Shown here one piece after another: positions 34,564 through 43,777 of a stretch of DNA of 58,604 nucleotides. The stretch's first letter is position 1. The number at the start of each line of letters is the position of its first letter. The DNA comes from an uncultured Cellulophaga sp. (GTDB taxonomy: Bacteria; Bacteroidota; Bacteroidia; Flavobacteriales; Flavobacteriaceae): positions 1 to 58,604 of the forward strand of contig CANLIE010000018.1 in NCBI GenBank assembly GCA_947491225.1, given 5' to 3'. The translations under genes and the position numbers were made by a program. The notes under the pieces are model-generated. The model did not search any database, was not told the DNA's origin, and worked only from the letters and a program-made list of their open reading frames with translations.

Positions 34564-34600
34564 TTAACATTCATTTAATATCATAACATTAAAATAACAA
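34564..34600. promoter_or_regulatory. Pho-box-like direct repeats between phoB-like gene and TonB receptor
   Basis: TAACA, TAATA, TAACA, TAACA start at 34565, 34576, 34584 and 34595. The spacings are 11, 8 and 11 bp, i.e. two 11-bp direct-repeat pairs in AT-rich DNA. PhoB-type regulators bind 11-bp direct repeats. The block abuts the -33 element of the regulator's own promoter and faces the TonB gene on the other side. Confidence 0.45.
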
Positions 34601-34682
34601 TTAAGAGTTAAATTCTTAACCTACAAGTAACATCACATTTACAGCCTCTGACGTTCTTTGCGCCAACAATTAAACGAAATTA

Positions 34683-37511
34683 ATGAGATTTTTATTATTG
34701 ACATTTTGCCTTTTAACTTGCTTAGCATCAAAGGCGCAAAAAACAGGAAGCATTGTTGGGAAACTAACAGACAAAGAAATGAATAATCAACCGTTGGCAT
34801 TTGCCAACGTTTTAATTAAAGGAACAACAAAAGGTGCTACATCTGATTTTGATGGGCTGTATGAAATTGCAAATTTAGAGCCTGGTAAGTACACAGTACA
34901 ATTTAGCTATGTAGGCTATGAAACTGTAGAAATACCCAACGTTGAAGTAATTGCAGGTAAGGTAACTACCATTAATGCCCCAATGTCAGCAAACGAAGGT
35001 ATGCAATTAGATGAAGTTGTTATTACGACAGTTACAAGAAAAGATTCTGAAACTGCTTTATTATTAGACCAAAAGAAAGCAGTTGAAATGAAAACTGCCA
35101 TTGGCGCTCAAGAACTGGCTAAAAAAGGTGTTAGCGATGTTGCAACGGCAGTAACAAAAACAACTGGTATTTCTAAACAAGAAGGTTCAGGTAATGTTTT
35201 TGTAAGAGGTTTAGGAGATCGCTACAATGTAACTACTATGAACGGTTTACCCTTACCATCTAACAACACATCTAACAAAAATATTGACTTGGAAATATTT
35301 TCCACAGATATTGTAGAGTTTATAGGCATAGACAAAACATACAACGCTAAAAACTATGGCGATTTTGCTGGCGCCAACATAGATATTTCATCAAAAAATT
35401 ATAAAGGAAGTGGTTTTTTTGAAATTGGAGCTGGTATTGGAGCAAATACTGAAGCTATAGGTGAAAAAGATTTTTACTTAAACGATGGCCCTGATTTTAG
35501 TGGTTTTTATAATAAAAATTATCCTGCTTTTCCATTAAACAATTATAACTTTACTACAAGTTGGGATAGGCAAAAGGTAGGAACACCTACAAACTCTAGT
35601 ATCTCTTTAAAAGGAGGAGATTCTTTTACTATTGGAGAAAATTCTAAATTGAGTATTTTTGCAGTTGGTGCTTTTGACAACAAATACACATATAAAGAAG
35701 GGATAACAAGAAGTGGTGTAAACGTTTCTAACTTAATAAGAAGAGATTACGATTTTAAAGAATATAAATACACTACAAATACTACTTTAATGGGGAACAT
35801 TGGGTACAGATTTGGTCGTAATAATATAAAAATCAATTCTCTATTTGTAAATACTTCAAATCAAAAACGAGAAGAATATACAGGCGTAATAGATGCTTTT
35901 GATTTTGCTTCTGAAGGTGGTGGTTTTGCGCAAAGAGGTATTTTTGACAAAACTTCACTTTTTGTAAATCAATTACTTGGTGATCATAAAATAGGAGAAC
36001 AATTAGAAATTAATTGGGGGGGATCTTACAATACAATTATTAATGATGTTCCTAACAGACTTCAAAATATTATAGCACCAAATAATGATAATGATCCTGA
36101 AGGGCCTAAATCTTTTAAAGAAACTTTAAATGAATCTGATAACCATAGATATTATCATGAGCTTACAGAGGATGAAATGGCTGCTAATTTATCTGCGACA
36201 TATAAATTTAAAAAGAATGAAGATGATGGTTTTAATGGTAAACTTACCATAGGATATAGCGGAAGACTTAAAGATGTTAATTTTGAAGCTACCCAGTTTA
36301 ACTTTAACATTATACTAAGAGACCCACAAACCAACCAAACAATAAATCAACCATTAATAACAGATGTTTATAACTTGGATGGTTATTTTAATCAACAAAA
36401 TATAGATAATGGATATTTCTCCATTAAAACATTTAGAGGAGACGCATCTCAACCCTCTGCATTAACACCTCAAACATATGGAGGCGAACAAAAAATACAT
36501 GCAGGGTTTATAAATACCGAATATAGGTTTTCTCCTAAATTAACTGCTATTGTAGGTGTTAGAGTAGAACAAATTAATCAAACCATTAGCTGGAGTACTT
36601 CTCTAGATTTAAATGGTGGATCTAGTGAATTTGATTCATTTGAAGTTCTACCATCAATTTCAATGAAATATGAGTTAAATGAAAAGCAAAATTTAAAATT
36701 TGCTGCAAGTAAAACTTATACACTACCACAATTTAAAGAAAGAGCATTGTTCTTTTTTGAAGAATTAACACAATCATCAATAGGAAATCCATCCCTTTAT
36801 GCTTCTACGGATTACAATTTTGATTTAAAATGGGAATTATTTCCTAATTCATCAGAAATAATTTCAATTGGAGCCTTTGGAAAACACATACAAAATCCTA
36901 TTAATGATGTTACTGTAAACTCTGCATCCAATGACCTAAGTTATGTAAATTCTGGAGATTGGGCAAATATCATAGGTGGTGAATTTGAAATAAGAAAAAA
37001 CGTATATGAGTATGAAAATGATAGCAAGGACAAAGTCTTAAAAACAAATCTTTCAGTTGGTCTTAATGCTTCATATATGTATACTAATCAAGAATTAAAT
37101 GGAGAAAAAATATTGAAAGAGACATCAATAGGAAACCTCCCTTTGAGTGCTAATTTCACTGATGAAGAAACGAGACTTACTGGCGCATCAGATTTATTAC
37201 TTAATGGTGATATTAGTTTCTATAAAGATTTAAAAAAAGATAGAAACATACAAACTACTTTAACATACAACTATTTTTCAGATCGCATCTATGCAATAGG
37301 CATCAACGGAAAAGGGAACTTAATAGACAAAGGAATTGGAACCTTGGATTTTATATTAAAATCTCAGCTAAATAAAAACTTAAGTGTTGGCTTCTCTGCT
37401 AAAAATATATTAAACCCTGCTGTTGAAAGGTTTCAAGAAGTACAAGATACTAAAGTGCTATCATACAAAAAGGGAAGCAGCTTAAAATTATCATTATCTT
37501 ATAACTTTTAA
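34683..37511 (+). CDS. TonB-dependent outer-membrane receptor
   Basis: 942 residues. Signal peptide to ~18. Then a CarboxypepD_reg-like domain (~25-105: GSIVGKLTDKEMNNQPLAFA, PGKYTVQFSYVGYE). The plug (~125-235) has NVFVRGLGDRYNVTTMNGLP, and a 22-strand barrel runs to the last residues (LKLSLSYNF). It imports a ligand across the outer membrane using TonB energy. It lies divergently from a PhoBR-like pair with Pho-like repeats between, and 91 bp before the repeat lipoprotein, so the two may cooperate in taking up a phosphorus-containing compound. That role is inferred. Confidence 0.9.
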   Translation: MRFLLLTFCLLTCLASKAQKTGSIVGKLTDKEMNNQPLAFANVLIKGTTKGATSDFDGLYEIANLEPGKYTVQFSYVGYETVEIPNVEVIAGKVTTINAPMSANEGMQLDEVVITTVTRKDSETALLLDQKKAVEMKTAIGAQELAKKGVSDVATAVTKTTGISKQEGSGNVFVRGLGDRYNVTTMNGLPLPSNNTSNKNIDLEIFSTDIVEFIGIDKTYNAKNYGDFAGANIDISSKNYKGSGFFEIGAGIGANTEAIGEKDFYLNDGPDFSGFYNKNYPAFPLNNYNFTTSWDRQKVGTPTNSSISLKGGDSFTIGENSKLSIFAVGAFDNKYTYKEGITRSGVNVSNLIRRDYDFKEYKYTTNTTLMGNIGYRFGRNNIKINSLFVNTSNQKREEYTGVIDAFDFASEGGGFAQRGIFDKTSLFVNQLLGDHKIGEQLEINWGGSYNTIINDVPNRLQNIIAPNNDNDPEGPKSFKETLNESDNHRYYHELTEDEMAANLSATYKFKKNEDDGFNGKLTIGYSGRLKDVNFEATQFNFNIILRDPQTNQTINQPLITDVYNLDGYFNQQNIDNGYFSIKTFRGDASQPSALTPQTYGGEQKIHAGFINTEYRFSPKLTAIVGVRVEQINQTISWSTSLDLNGGSSEFDSFEVLPSISMKYELNEKQNLKFAASKTYTLPQFKERALFFFEELTQSSIGNPSLYASTDYNFDLKWELFPNSSEIISIGAFGKHIQNPINDVTVNSASNDLSYVNSGDWANIIGGEFEIRKNVYEYENDSKDKVLKTNLSVGLNASYMYTNQELNGEKILKETSIGNLPLSANFTDEETRLTGASDLLLNGDISFYKDLKKDRNIQTTLTYNYFSDRIYAIGINGKGNLIDKGIGTLDFILKSQLNKNLSVGFSAKNILNPAVERFQEVQDTKVLSYKKGSSLKLSLSYNF

Positions 37512-37602
37512 TTAATATTAAAATTACTCTTTAATAATTTTTAGGTAAACATAGGTTAACACCTAAGGTCTTAAATTCGCATTAAAATAAAACATAAATA
37601 AA

Positions 37603-39819
37603 ATGAAAAAAACATTTCTTAAATTAATGATGATAATAACAGTTATTGCTACTGTTACAGTATCATGTAAAAACGATGATAACTCTGGTTCAACGTGCTC
37701 TGACGGAATCAAAAATGGTAATGAAACTGGTATAGATTGTGGCGGTGATTGTAATGATTGCCCTGTTGCTGATACACTAGAAGGTAGTTTAGCAGAAAAA
37801 AGGACTCTAGACGCTTCTATTGAATATAAGTTAACAAAAAAGTTTATTATTGAAGAAGGTGGTGAATTAACCATCCCTGCGGGTACTGTAATTAAAGCAA
37901 CAGGTGGTACTTCTGCTTATATTGCTGTTGCACAAGGTGGAAAAATATTTGTTAACGGTACCGCTAGTAACCCTGTTGTAATGACTTCTGGTAGTGCTAC
38001 TCCTGCTGCAGCGGATTGGGGTGGTTTAGTTCTATGTGGTAAAGCACCAACAAACAAAGGAGCTTCTGTAACTTCTGAGGTTGCTGAACTTACTTACGGT
38101 GGTACTGTGTCTAATGATAACTCTGGATCTATCAAATACTTGCGTATAGAATATACAGGTGCTCAATTTACTAATGAGAAGCAATTTAATGGTTTATCTT
38201 TATTTGGTGTGGGTTCTGGCACTACATTAGAGTATATACAGTCTTACAACGGTAAAGATGATGGTATTGAATTCTTTGGTGGTACTGTAACTGGAAAATA
38301 CTTGGTATCTACAAATTCTGGTGACGATGGTATTGACTTTGCTGACGGATGGAATGGTAATGGTGAAAACTGGTATATTTCTGGAACTGCTGATGCTGGC
38401 TTAGAAGGATCTAACAATGGTGACAACGGAAACGCAACTCCTGTAACCACTACTACATTAAAAAACATTACAGTGGTTGGGCCTGTTGATGAAGGTGCTT
38501 TGTACTTTAAAGAAGGTGGAGGTAAATTTACCATTGATAACTTTTATACTTCTGCTATAAACTTAGGAGTAAAGATCAAGGATTCTGATGCTCCTGCAAA
38601 AGCAAGGATTGAAGCTGGTGATTTAAAAATTACAAATATTCAGTTTGCAAATGTTACTAATGAATTTGCTTACACAGATTACAAAGGAGCAAAACAAGAC
38701 TTCTTTACAGAAGGTTCTGCTACTGGAGCTGGTAACGGTGCTGCTGCTCCTGATTGGACATTAGGCTGGACAGTAGGTCTAGACAATAGTGTTGCCCCTA
38801 ACGAAAAATTAACAGGAAGTTTAACAGGAAATTTAACATTAGATGCTTCTAAAGAATATGAATTAACTACAGCTTATATTGTTAAAGATGGTGGAAAATT
38901 AACTATCCCTGCTGGTACTGTAATTAAGGCAACAGGTGGTACTTCTGCTTATATTGCTGTTGCACAAGGTGGACAAATATTTGTTAACGGTACTGCTGAC
39001 AAACCAGTTATTATGACTTCTGGTAGTGCCATTCCTGCTGCAGGAAACTGGGGTGGTTTAGTTGTATGTGGTAAAGCACCAACCAATAAAGGAGCTTCTG
39101 TAACTTCTGAAGTTGCTGAACTTACTTATGGTGGTACTGTATCTGATGACAACTCTGGATCTATCAAATATTTGCGTATAGAATATACAGGCGCTCAATT
39201 TACTAATGAAAAGCAATTTAATGGTTTATCTTTATTTGGTGTGGGTTCTGGTACTACATTAGAGTATGTACAGTCTTACAACGGTAAAGATGATGGTATT
39301 GAATTCTTTGGTGGTACTGTAACTGGTAAATACCTAGTATCTACAAATTCTGGTGACGATGGGATTGACTTTGCTGACGGATGGAATGGTAATGGTGAAA
39401 ACTGGTATGTTTCTGGAACTGCTAAAGCTGGTTTAGAAGGGTCTAACAATGGTGACAACGGAAACGTAACTCCTGTAACCACTACTACATTAAAAAACAT
39501 TACAGTGGTTGGATCTGTAGGTGAAGGTGCTTTGTACTTTAAAGAAGGTGGTGGTAAGTTCACCATTGATAACTTCTATACTACTGGCATAAACTTAGGA
39601 GTAAAGATTAAGGATTCTGACAATCCTGCCAAAGCAAGGATTGAAGCTGGTGATTTAAAGATTACAAACATTCAGTTTGACAATAAAGCAACTGGTTTTA
39701 TAGCAACTGATTATACTGGTGCTAATCAAACTTTCTACACAGAAGGTACTGCAACTGGCGCTGGTAACGGTGCTGCTGCTCCTGACTGGGCTGCTGGATG
39801 GACTAAAGGTTTACAATAA
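37603..39819 (+). CDS. Surface lipoprotein with two nearly identical 344-residue repeats
   Basis: 738 residues. The lipoprotein signal ends in VTVSCKNDDN. A Cys-rich motif (CSDGIKNGNETGIDCGG then CNDC) follows, common in Bacteroidota surface lipoproteins. Two tandem repeats (about 61-400 and 405-738) are offset by exactly 1032 bp and are nearly identical in protein and DNA. Each begins LTIPAGTVIKATGGTSAYIA and contains DGIEFFGG and NSGDDGIDFADGWNG, the look of a right-handed parallel beta-helix. It follows the TonB receptor by 91 bp and likely works with it at the surface. The ligand is unknown. Confidence 0.82.
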   Translation: MKKTFLKLMMIITVIATVTVSCKNDDNSGSTCSDGIKNGNETGIDCGGDCNDCPVADTLEGSLAEKRTLDASIEYKLTKKFIIEEGGELTIPAGTVIKATGGTSAYIAVAQGGKIFVNGTASNPVVMTSGSATPAAADWGGLVLCGKAPTNKGASVTSEVAELTYGGTVSNDNSGSIKYLRIEYTGAQFTNEKQFNGLSLFGVGSGTTLEYIQSYNGKDDGIEFFGGTVTGKYLVSTNSGDDGIDFADGWNGNGENWYISGTADAGLEGSNNGDNGNATPVTTTTLKNITVVGPVDEGALYFKEGGGKFTIDNFYTSAINLGVKIKDSDAPAKARIEAGDLKITNIQFANVTNEFAYTDYKGAKQDFFTEGSATGAGNGAAAPDWTLGWTVGLDNSVAPNEKLTGSLTGNLTLDASKEYELTTAYIVKDGGKLTIPAGTVIKATGGTSAYIAVAQGGQIFVNGTADKPVIMTSGSAIPAAGNWGGLVVCGKAPTNKGASVTSEVAELTYGGTVSDDNSGSIKYLRIEYTGAQFTNEKQFNGLSLFGVGSGTTLEYVQSYNGKDDGIEFFGGTVTGKYLVSTNSGDDGIDFADGWNGNGENWYVSGTAKAGLEGSNNGDNGNVTPVTTTTLKNITVVGSVGEGALYFKEGGGKFTIDNFYTTGINLGVKIKDSDNPAKARIEAGDLKITNIQFDNKATGFIATDYTGANQTFYTEGTATGAGNGAAAPDWAAGWTKGLQ

Positions 39820-39839
39820 ACAAAACCTATTTATAAATG

Positions 39840-39868
39840 AAAGCCTCGCAATTGCGAGGCTTTTTTTA
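39840..39868 (+). terminator. Terminator after the repeat lipoprotein
   Basis: A perfect palindrome AAAGCCTCGCAA/TTGCGAGGCTTT followed by a T run. Confidence 0.9.
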
Positions 39869-39970
39869 TTTACACATAACAAATTGATAACAATTACCAA
39901 ATAACGCTTATAGGTTTTTCTTTAATTTTATTTAAATCTTAAACCCAAAATCATAAAAAAAATTACACTA

Positions 39971-41118
39971 TTGCTTTTTACAATTTGCCTTTCAATAACA
40001 ATGAATGAAATGGTAGATATGAGAACTCCAATAAATGAGAACTTAAAAGATGTTAAATTTAAATCCAATTACAATTCACCTATACAAAAAACTTACATAG
40101 GTCATATATTTTATTCTCAAATAAAGGGAATAGATGATATCACAAAAAGCATAGCCACTAATAAACTGTGACAAAACATACAACTCAAATCAATTAGACC
40201 ACAAACGATGGGTGGACATCCCTATTGAAAAACCTTTAGAACCTAAAAAATTCTATTATTTAGATATAGGAAATACTATTAGCTCATTCATCATATGAAA
40301 GTAGCAGTGATACTGATGAAACCCTTGATAATGCCAATGATATACAAAAAACTGAGTGTTTAGACTCAGACAATGATGGTGTACCTGACTCTAAAGACAA
40401 TTGCCCTAACTAAGCTGGTTCTGCTTCCAATAATGGATGCCCTGTAGCACAAGGAAAACCTGATTTAATAATAGATAAGTCTAATTCCCTAGCATATTCA
40501 GCATGTCAATCTTGCCAACCTTGGCTAGATACATTCTTAAACAGTAATGAAAGGAACCTTATAGCAGGGAGAGTTGGTGGCATAATCTTTTCCGATTTAA
40601 AAATTAAAAATACAGGTAATCATATGTCTAATAGTAGCGAGCTCAATTTTTACTTTTCTACCAATAATACCCTTAGCAAAACAAATGATAAGTTATTAAA
40701 GTCGGTAACCATTCCTGCATTAAATACAAATGCGTTGCATAATATAAAAACAAAAGTAAATGGGTGGGACATATTTACAACTCCAGAAAACTCATCAAAT
40801 AATGGTAATTATTATTTAATAATAGAATTAGATGCCAATAATAGTAACAATGAAGGATCTTTAGGGGAGACAAACAATATTTTAGCAATATCATTCTCAT
40901 ATAATAGTAGTGCTACCGCTAGTAGCAAATTAAGAATTTTGCTCAAAGAAAAACACTTACAACCATATTATATTAACGTCTATAACTTCCAAGGTCAAAA
41001 AGTTATGACCAACCAAGTAAAAAACATAGAAGAAGAAAATAAAGCAACTCTATCTTTACCAAAAGGGATTTACATTATAAAAAGTAAAAATAGAGATAGA
41101 AAAGTCTTTAATAATTAA
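39971..41118 (+). pseudogene. Decayed secreted protein: TSP3 repeat, CARDB-like domain, T9SS sorting tail
   Basis: The pieces lie in different frames. At 39971-40171 there is an N-terminal fragment. At ~40170-40280 another frame reads DHKRWVDIPIEKPLEPKKFY. From ~40290 on, a frame carries a thrombospondin type-3 calcium repeat (DSDNDGVPDSKDNCPN) that ends in TAA at 40411-40413. The same frame continues after it: AGSASNNGCP, a CARDB-like domain (PDLIIDKSN, SDLKIKNTGN) and a type A T9SS sorting tail (YYINVYNFQGQKVMTNQ). So there are at least two frameshifts and one stop. From 40624 the tail could still be made as a 164-aa piece without a signal peptide. A terminator follows. Confidence 0.8.
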
Positions 41119-41140
41119 TTGAAACACAATTAAATATAAT

Positions 41141-41168
41141 AAAAGCCCAGAAATAGCTGGGCTTTTAT
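41141..41168 (+). terminator. Terminator after the decayed TSP3/CARDB gene
   Basis: Stem AAAAGCCCAG/CTGGGCTTTT with a 6-nt loop and a T run. Confidence 0.85.
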
Positions 41169-41254
41169 CCTTTCATCGAAAATGTTAAAATTTTACAACG
41201 CACAAGTATCCTAATTATTATATTTGTGGTATATTTAGTGCCACATTTCTTTAT

Positions 41255-41566
41255 ATGAAACAATTATACCTTTTATTATTTTTCTTTACTTTTACTACTA
41301 TTGCTTTTGGGCAAGAGACAAAAAATAATGCTGATATAGAAGGTTTAAAAATTTATCCTAATCCTGTAACTAACGGCAAAGTATACATTTACACTAAAAA
41401 AAAATCACCTAAAAAAATTCTGATTTTTGATGTCTTGGGTACTAAAGCTATGGAGACCAAATTAATTGGAAAAGAACTTAATGTAACAAATTTAGATGCG
41501 GGCGTTTATGTAATACGTATTTTTGAAAAAGATAAAGTTGCTACACGTAAATTAATCATCAAGTAG
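41255..41566 (+). CDS. Tiny secreted protein made of little more than a T9SS sorting domain
   Basis: 103 residues. Signal peptide (cut after AFGQ), a ~10-residue linker, then a complete type A T9SS tail: LKIYPNPVTNGKVYIYT, ILIFDVLGTKAMETKL, LDAGVYVIRIFEKDK and a basic end. There is no room for a cargo domain. The promoter has TATATTTG at 41219-41226. A paralogue follows. Such stand-alone tails may occupy the sortase or stay as short surface peptides. The domain call is sure; the function is not. Confidence 0.85.
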   Translation: MKQLYLLLFFFTFTTIAFGQETKNNADIEGLKIYPNPVTNGKVYIYTKKKSPKKILIFDVLGTKAMETKLIGKELNVTNLDAGVYVIRIFEKDKVATRKLIIK

Positions 41567-41723
41567 CCTACTACAACTTTCCGTAACGTATTATTACAAC
41601 AATTATTTCACAAAAAATATAAAATATTGCTTTTGCCTACAAAAAAGCAGGTTTTCACAACAATAAATATTTTCAATTCCCTTCTTATCATACATTTACA
41701 TTGCTAATTCCAAATCAGCAGAA

Positions 41724-42056
41724 ATGAAAAAAATATACATATTCCTATTAATGACATTCTGTATTATTCTTTCGGCTCAAGAAACATCTATAAAAGACAC
41801 GCCACAGAATAAAGAGATATCTGAAATATTGGATTTTAAATTATTTCCAAATCCAGTTTCAAATAATACTGTATACATAACAACAAAAGACAATGCAAAG
41901 AAAGACATTGTTGTCTATAATATTTTTGGGGAAATTGTTTTAAAGCAAAAATTATTAAACAAACAACTAGATATAACAAAATTAGTTTCTGGAATGTATT
42001 TGATGCAAGTAACGGAAAATAACAAAACCATTACAAGAAAGTTAGTCGTAAAATAA
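41724..42056 (+). CDS. Second tiny T9SS-sorting-domain protein (paralogue)
   Basis: 110 residues with the same plan as its neighbour. Signal peptide to SAQE, short linker, then the type A tail: DFKLFPNPVSNNTVYITTK, IVVYNIFGEIVLKQK, LVSGMYLMQVTENNK and TRKLVVK. It probably arose by tandem duplication, with the genes 157 bp apart. It is followed by a terminator. It has no other domain. Confidence 0.83.
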   Translation: MKKIYIFLLMTFCIILSAQETSIKDTPQNKEISEILDFKLFPNPVSNNTVYITTKDNAKKDIVVYNIFGEIVLKQKLLNKQLDITKLVSGMYLMQVTENNKTITRKLVVK

Positions 42057-42076
42057 AAATCCAAACCAGCCAAAGA

Positions 42077-42110
42077 AAAAGCTCCAACTTGTTGGGGCTT
42101 TTTTATTTTT
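42077..42110 (+). terminator. Terminator after the second T9SS-tail protein
   Basis: Stem AAAAGCTCCAAC/GTTGGGGCTTTT with one T-G wobble, then a T-rich run. Confidence 0.8.
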
Positions 42111-42128
42111 TTCAACTAACCAGTTCCT

Positions 42129-42136
42129 TACTTTTG
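42129..42136 (+). promoter_or_regulatory. -7 element of the LuxE-like gene
   Basis: TACTTTTG matches the consensus and lies 17 bp before the ATG at 42154. Confidence 0.55.
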
Positions 42137-42153
42137 CAGTAACAATTTAAAAA

Positions 42154-43131
42154 ATGAATACTGAGTCCTTATTTAAAATAAAAACGGAAGAAGATTTTAA
42201 TTCTATGGCACTCTCTGTATTTCAATTTCAACACAACAATAATCCTGTATATAAAGAATTTTGCAAACACCTTAAAAAAGATGTTTCTTCTGTAAAACAT
42301 TATACAGATATTCCCTTTTTACCCATTCAATTCTTTAAATCAAAAAAGATAATTGTAAACGATGCTCACCCTGAAGTTATTTTTAGCAGCAGTGGCACAA
42401 CTGGTAGCATAACTAGCAAGCATTACGTTTCTAACATTCAGATATATAAAAAAAGTTACTTAAAGGGCTTCCAGCATTTTTATGGAGATATTACTAATTA
42501 TTGTGTTTTAGCTTTATTGCCTTCTTACCTAGAGAGGGAAGGTTCTTCCTTAATTTATATGGCTCAAGACCTTATTGATAAAAGCAACCATCCAGATAGT
42601 GGTTTCTATTTAAATGAAGTTGATGCGTTGGTCACCAAATTAAAAACTATGGAAACTAAAGGGGATAAGGTTTTATTAATTGGAGTTTCTTTTGCCTTAT
42701 TAGATTTAGCAGAACATTATAATCTAAATCTAAAGCAAACCATTATTATGGAAACCGGTGGTATGAAAGGACGAAGAAAGGAGCTAATAAGACAAGAGCT
42801 ACACAACTATTTAAAAAAAGGATTTGGTGTACACAAAATACATTCAGAATATGGAATGACGGAATTGTTATCGCAAGCCTACTCCAAAGGAGATGGTATC
42901 TTTAACACTCCTCCTTGGATGAAAGTTTTAACTAGAGACCCTGAAGACCCCTTAACACTTCAATCTGTAGGGAAAACTGGTGGTATTAACGTAATAGATT
43001 TTGCCAATATAAACTCTTGTTCTTTTATAGCTACTCAAGATCTAGGAAAAATATACCCCGACCAAAGCTTTGAAATTATTGGAAGATTTGATAATTCTGA
43101 TATTAGGGGTTGTAATTTATTGGTTTTATAA
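42154..43131 (+). CDS. LuxE-like acyl-protein synthetase / adenylate-forming enzyme
   Basis: 325 residues. VIFSSSGTTGSITSKHYVS (about 75-92) is the AMP-binding Ser/Thr/Gly loop. METGGMKGRRKELIRQELHN and IHSEYGMTELLSQAYS are the later adenylation motifs as in LuxE and phenylacetate-CoA-ligase-like proteins. The protein should activate a carboxylic acid as an adenylate. No lux reductase or acyl carrier is near. In flavobacteria such solitary proteins are conserved, but their acyl substrate is unknown. Confidence 0.82.
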   Translation: MNTESLFKIKTEEDFNSMALSVFQFQHNNNPVYKEFCKHLKKDVSSVKHYTDIPFLPIQFFKSKKIIVNDAHPEVIFSSSGTTGSITSKHYVSNIQIYKKSYLKGFQHFYGDITNYCVLALLPSYLEREGSSLIYMAQDLIDKSNHPDSGFYLNEVDALVTKLKTMETKGDKVLLIGVSFALLDLAEHYNLNLKQTIIMETGGMKGRRKELIRQELHNYLKKGFGVHKIHSEYGMTELLSQAYSKGDGIFNTPPWMKVLTRDPEDPLTLQSVGKTGGINVIDFANINSCSFIATQDLGKIYPDQSFEIIGRFDNSDIRGCNLLVL

Positions 43132-43192
43132 GTAACACACTATTACCCCAGTTAGATTTTAGAATTTGATTTAAAAAACCATCAAACCTAGA

Positions 43193-43768
43193 CTAATATA
43201 ACACTCTGTCATAGTTAGCTGGCAACATATCTCTATTAAATACAATTTCACCTCTGGCATTAAACCAAAATTCTTTTTGTATTCTCTGACCAGCCTTTTT
43301 CCCTTTCACAATTAATTTATAGCCTATACTAGGCAGCATTAAATTCTGAAAAGCATTTTTAAATGTTTCTTCTTCTGTTTCCTTAGATTTTATAGAGTAT
43401 ACTTGATTCATTTTAAGCAATTTCCATTTGTCGAATAAAGTATTTAGCTGTTTCTCCATATTTTCATAAGCATCCATAGGCACGTCTACCTTTTTTATAG
43501 AAAATTGAATACTTTGTAACTTTCCTTCTTTTGTATATATCATCTGGTACTGAAGCCTGTCTTTTTTAAACTTAGCAGTAAATAGTGTTTCCGTTGCACT
43601 AACCTCCTTATAATAACGTGTCTTTTTAATACCGTCACCTAATTTGTTTTCATAATACGCTATATCAGGAAATTGAGATTTTAAAATCCTGTACTCTCGC
43701 TCTAGTTTTTCTTGCGAAAATGCGGTAGCACAAAAAAATAGAAAAATGTAAACAAGTTCTTTCTTCAT
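43193..43768 (-). CDS. Secreted protein of unknown function
   Basis: 191 residues with a signal peptide (MKKELVYIFLFFCATAFSQ). The rest is a charged alpha/beta protein (EREYRILKSQFPDIAYYENK, KGKLQSIQFSIKKVDVP as landmarks). I do not recognise a domain. It begins 9 bp downstream of the tag gene, so the two may be co-transcribed, though their jobs look unrelated. Confidence 0.65.
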   Translation of the reverse strand: MKKELVYIFLFFCATAFSQEKLEREYRILKSQFPDIAYYENKLGDGIKKTRYYKEVSATETLFTAKFKKDRLQYQMIYTKEGKLQSIQFSIKKVDVPMDAYENMEKQLNTLFDKWKLLKMNQVYSIKSKETEEETFKNAFQNLMLPSIGYKLIVKGKKAGQRIQKEFWFNARGEIVFNRDMLPANYDRVLY

Positions 43769-43777
43769 TTATAAAAA

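Noticed and set aside
38244-39566. Two near-identical minus-strand open frames inside the repeat lipoprotein gene
   Set aside because: They are antisense shadows produced by the internal duplication.
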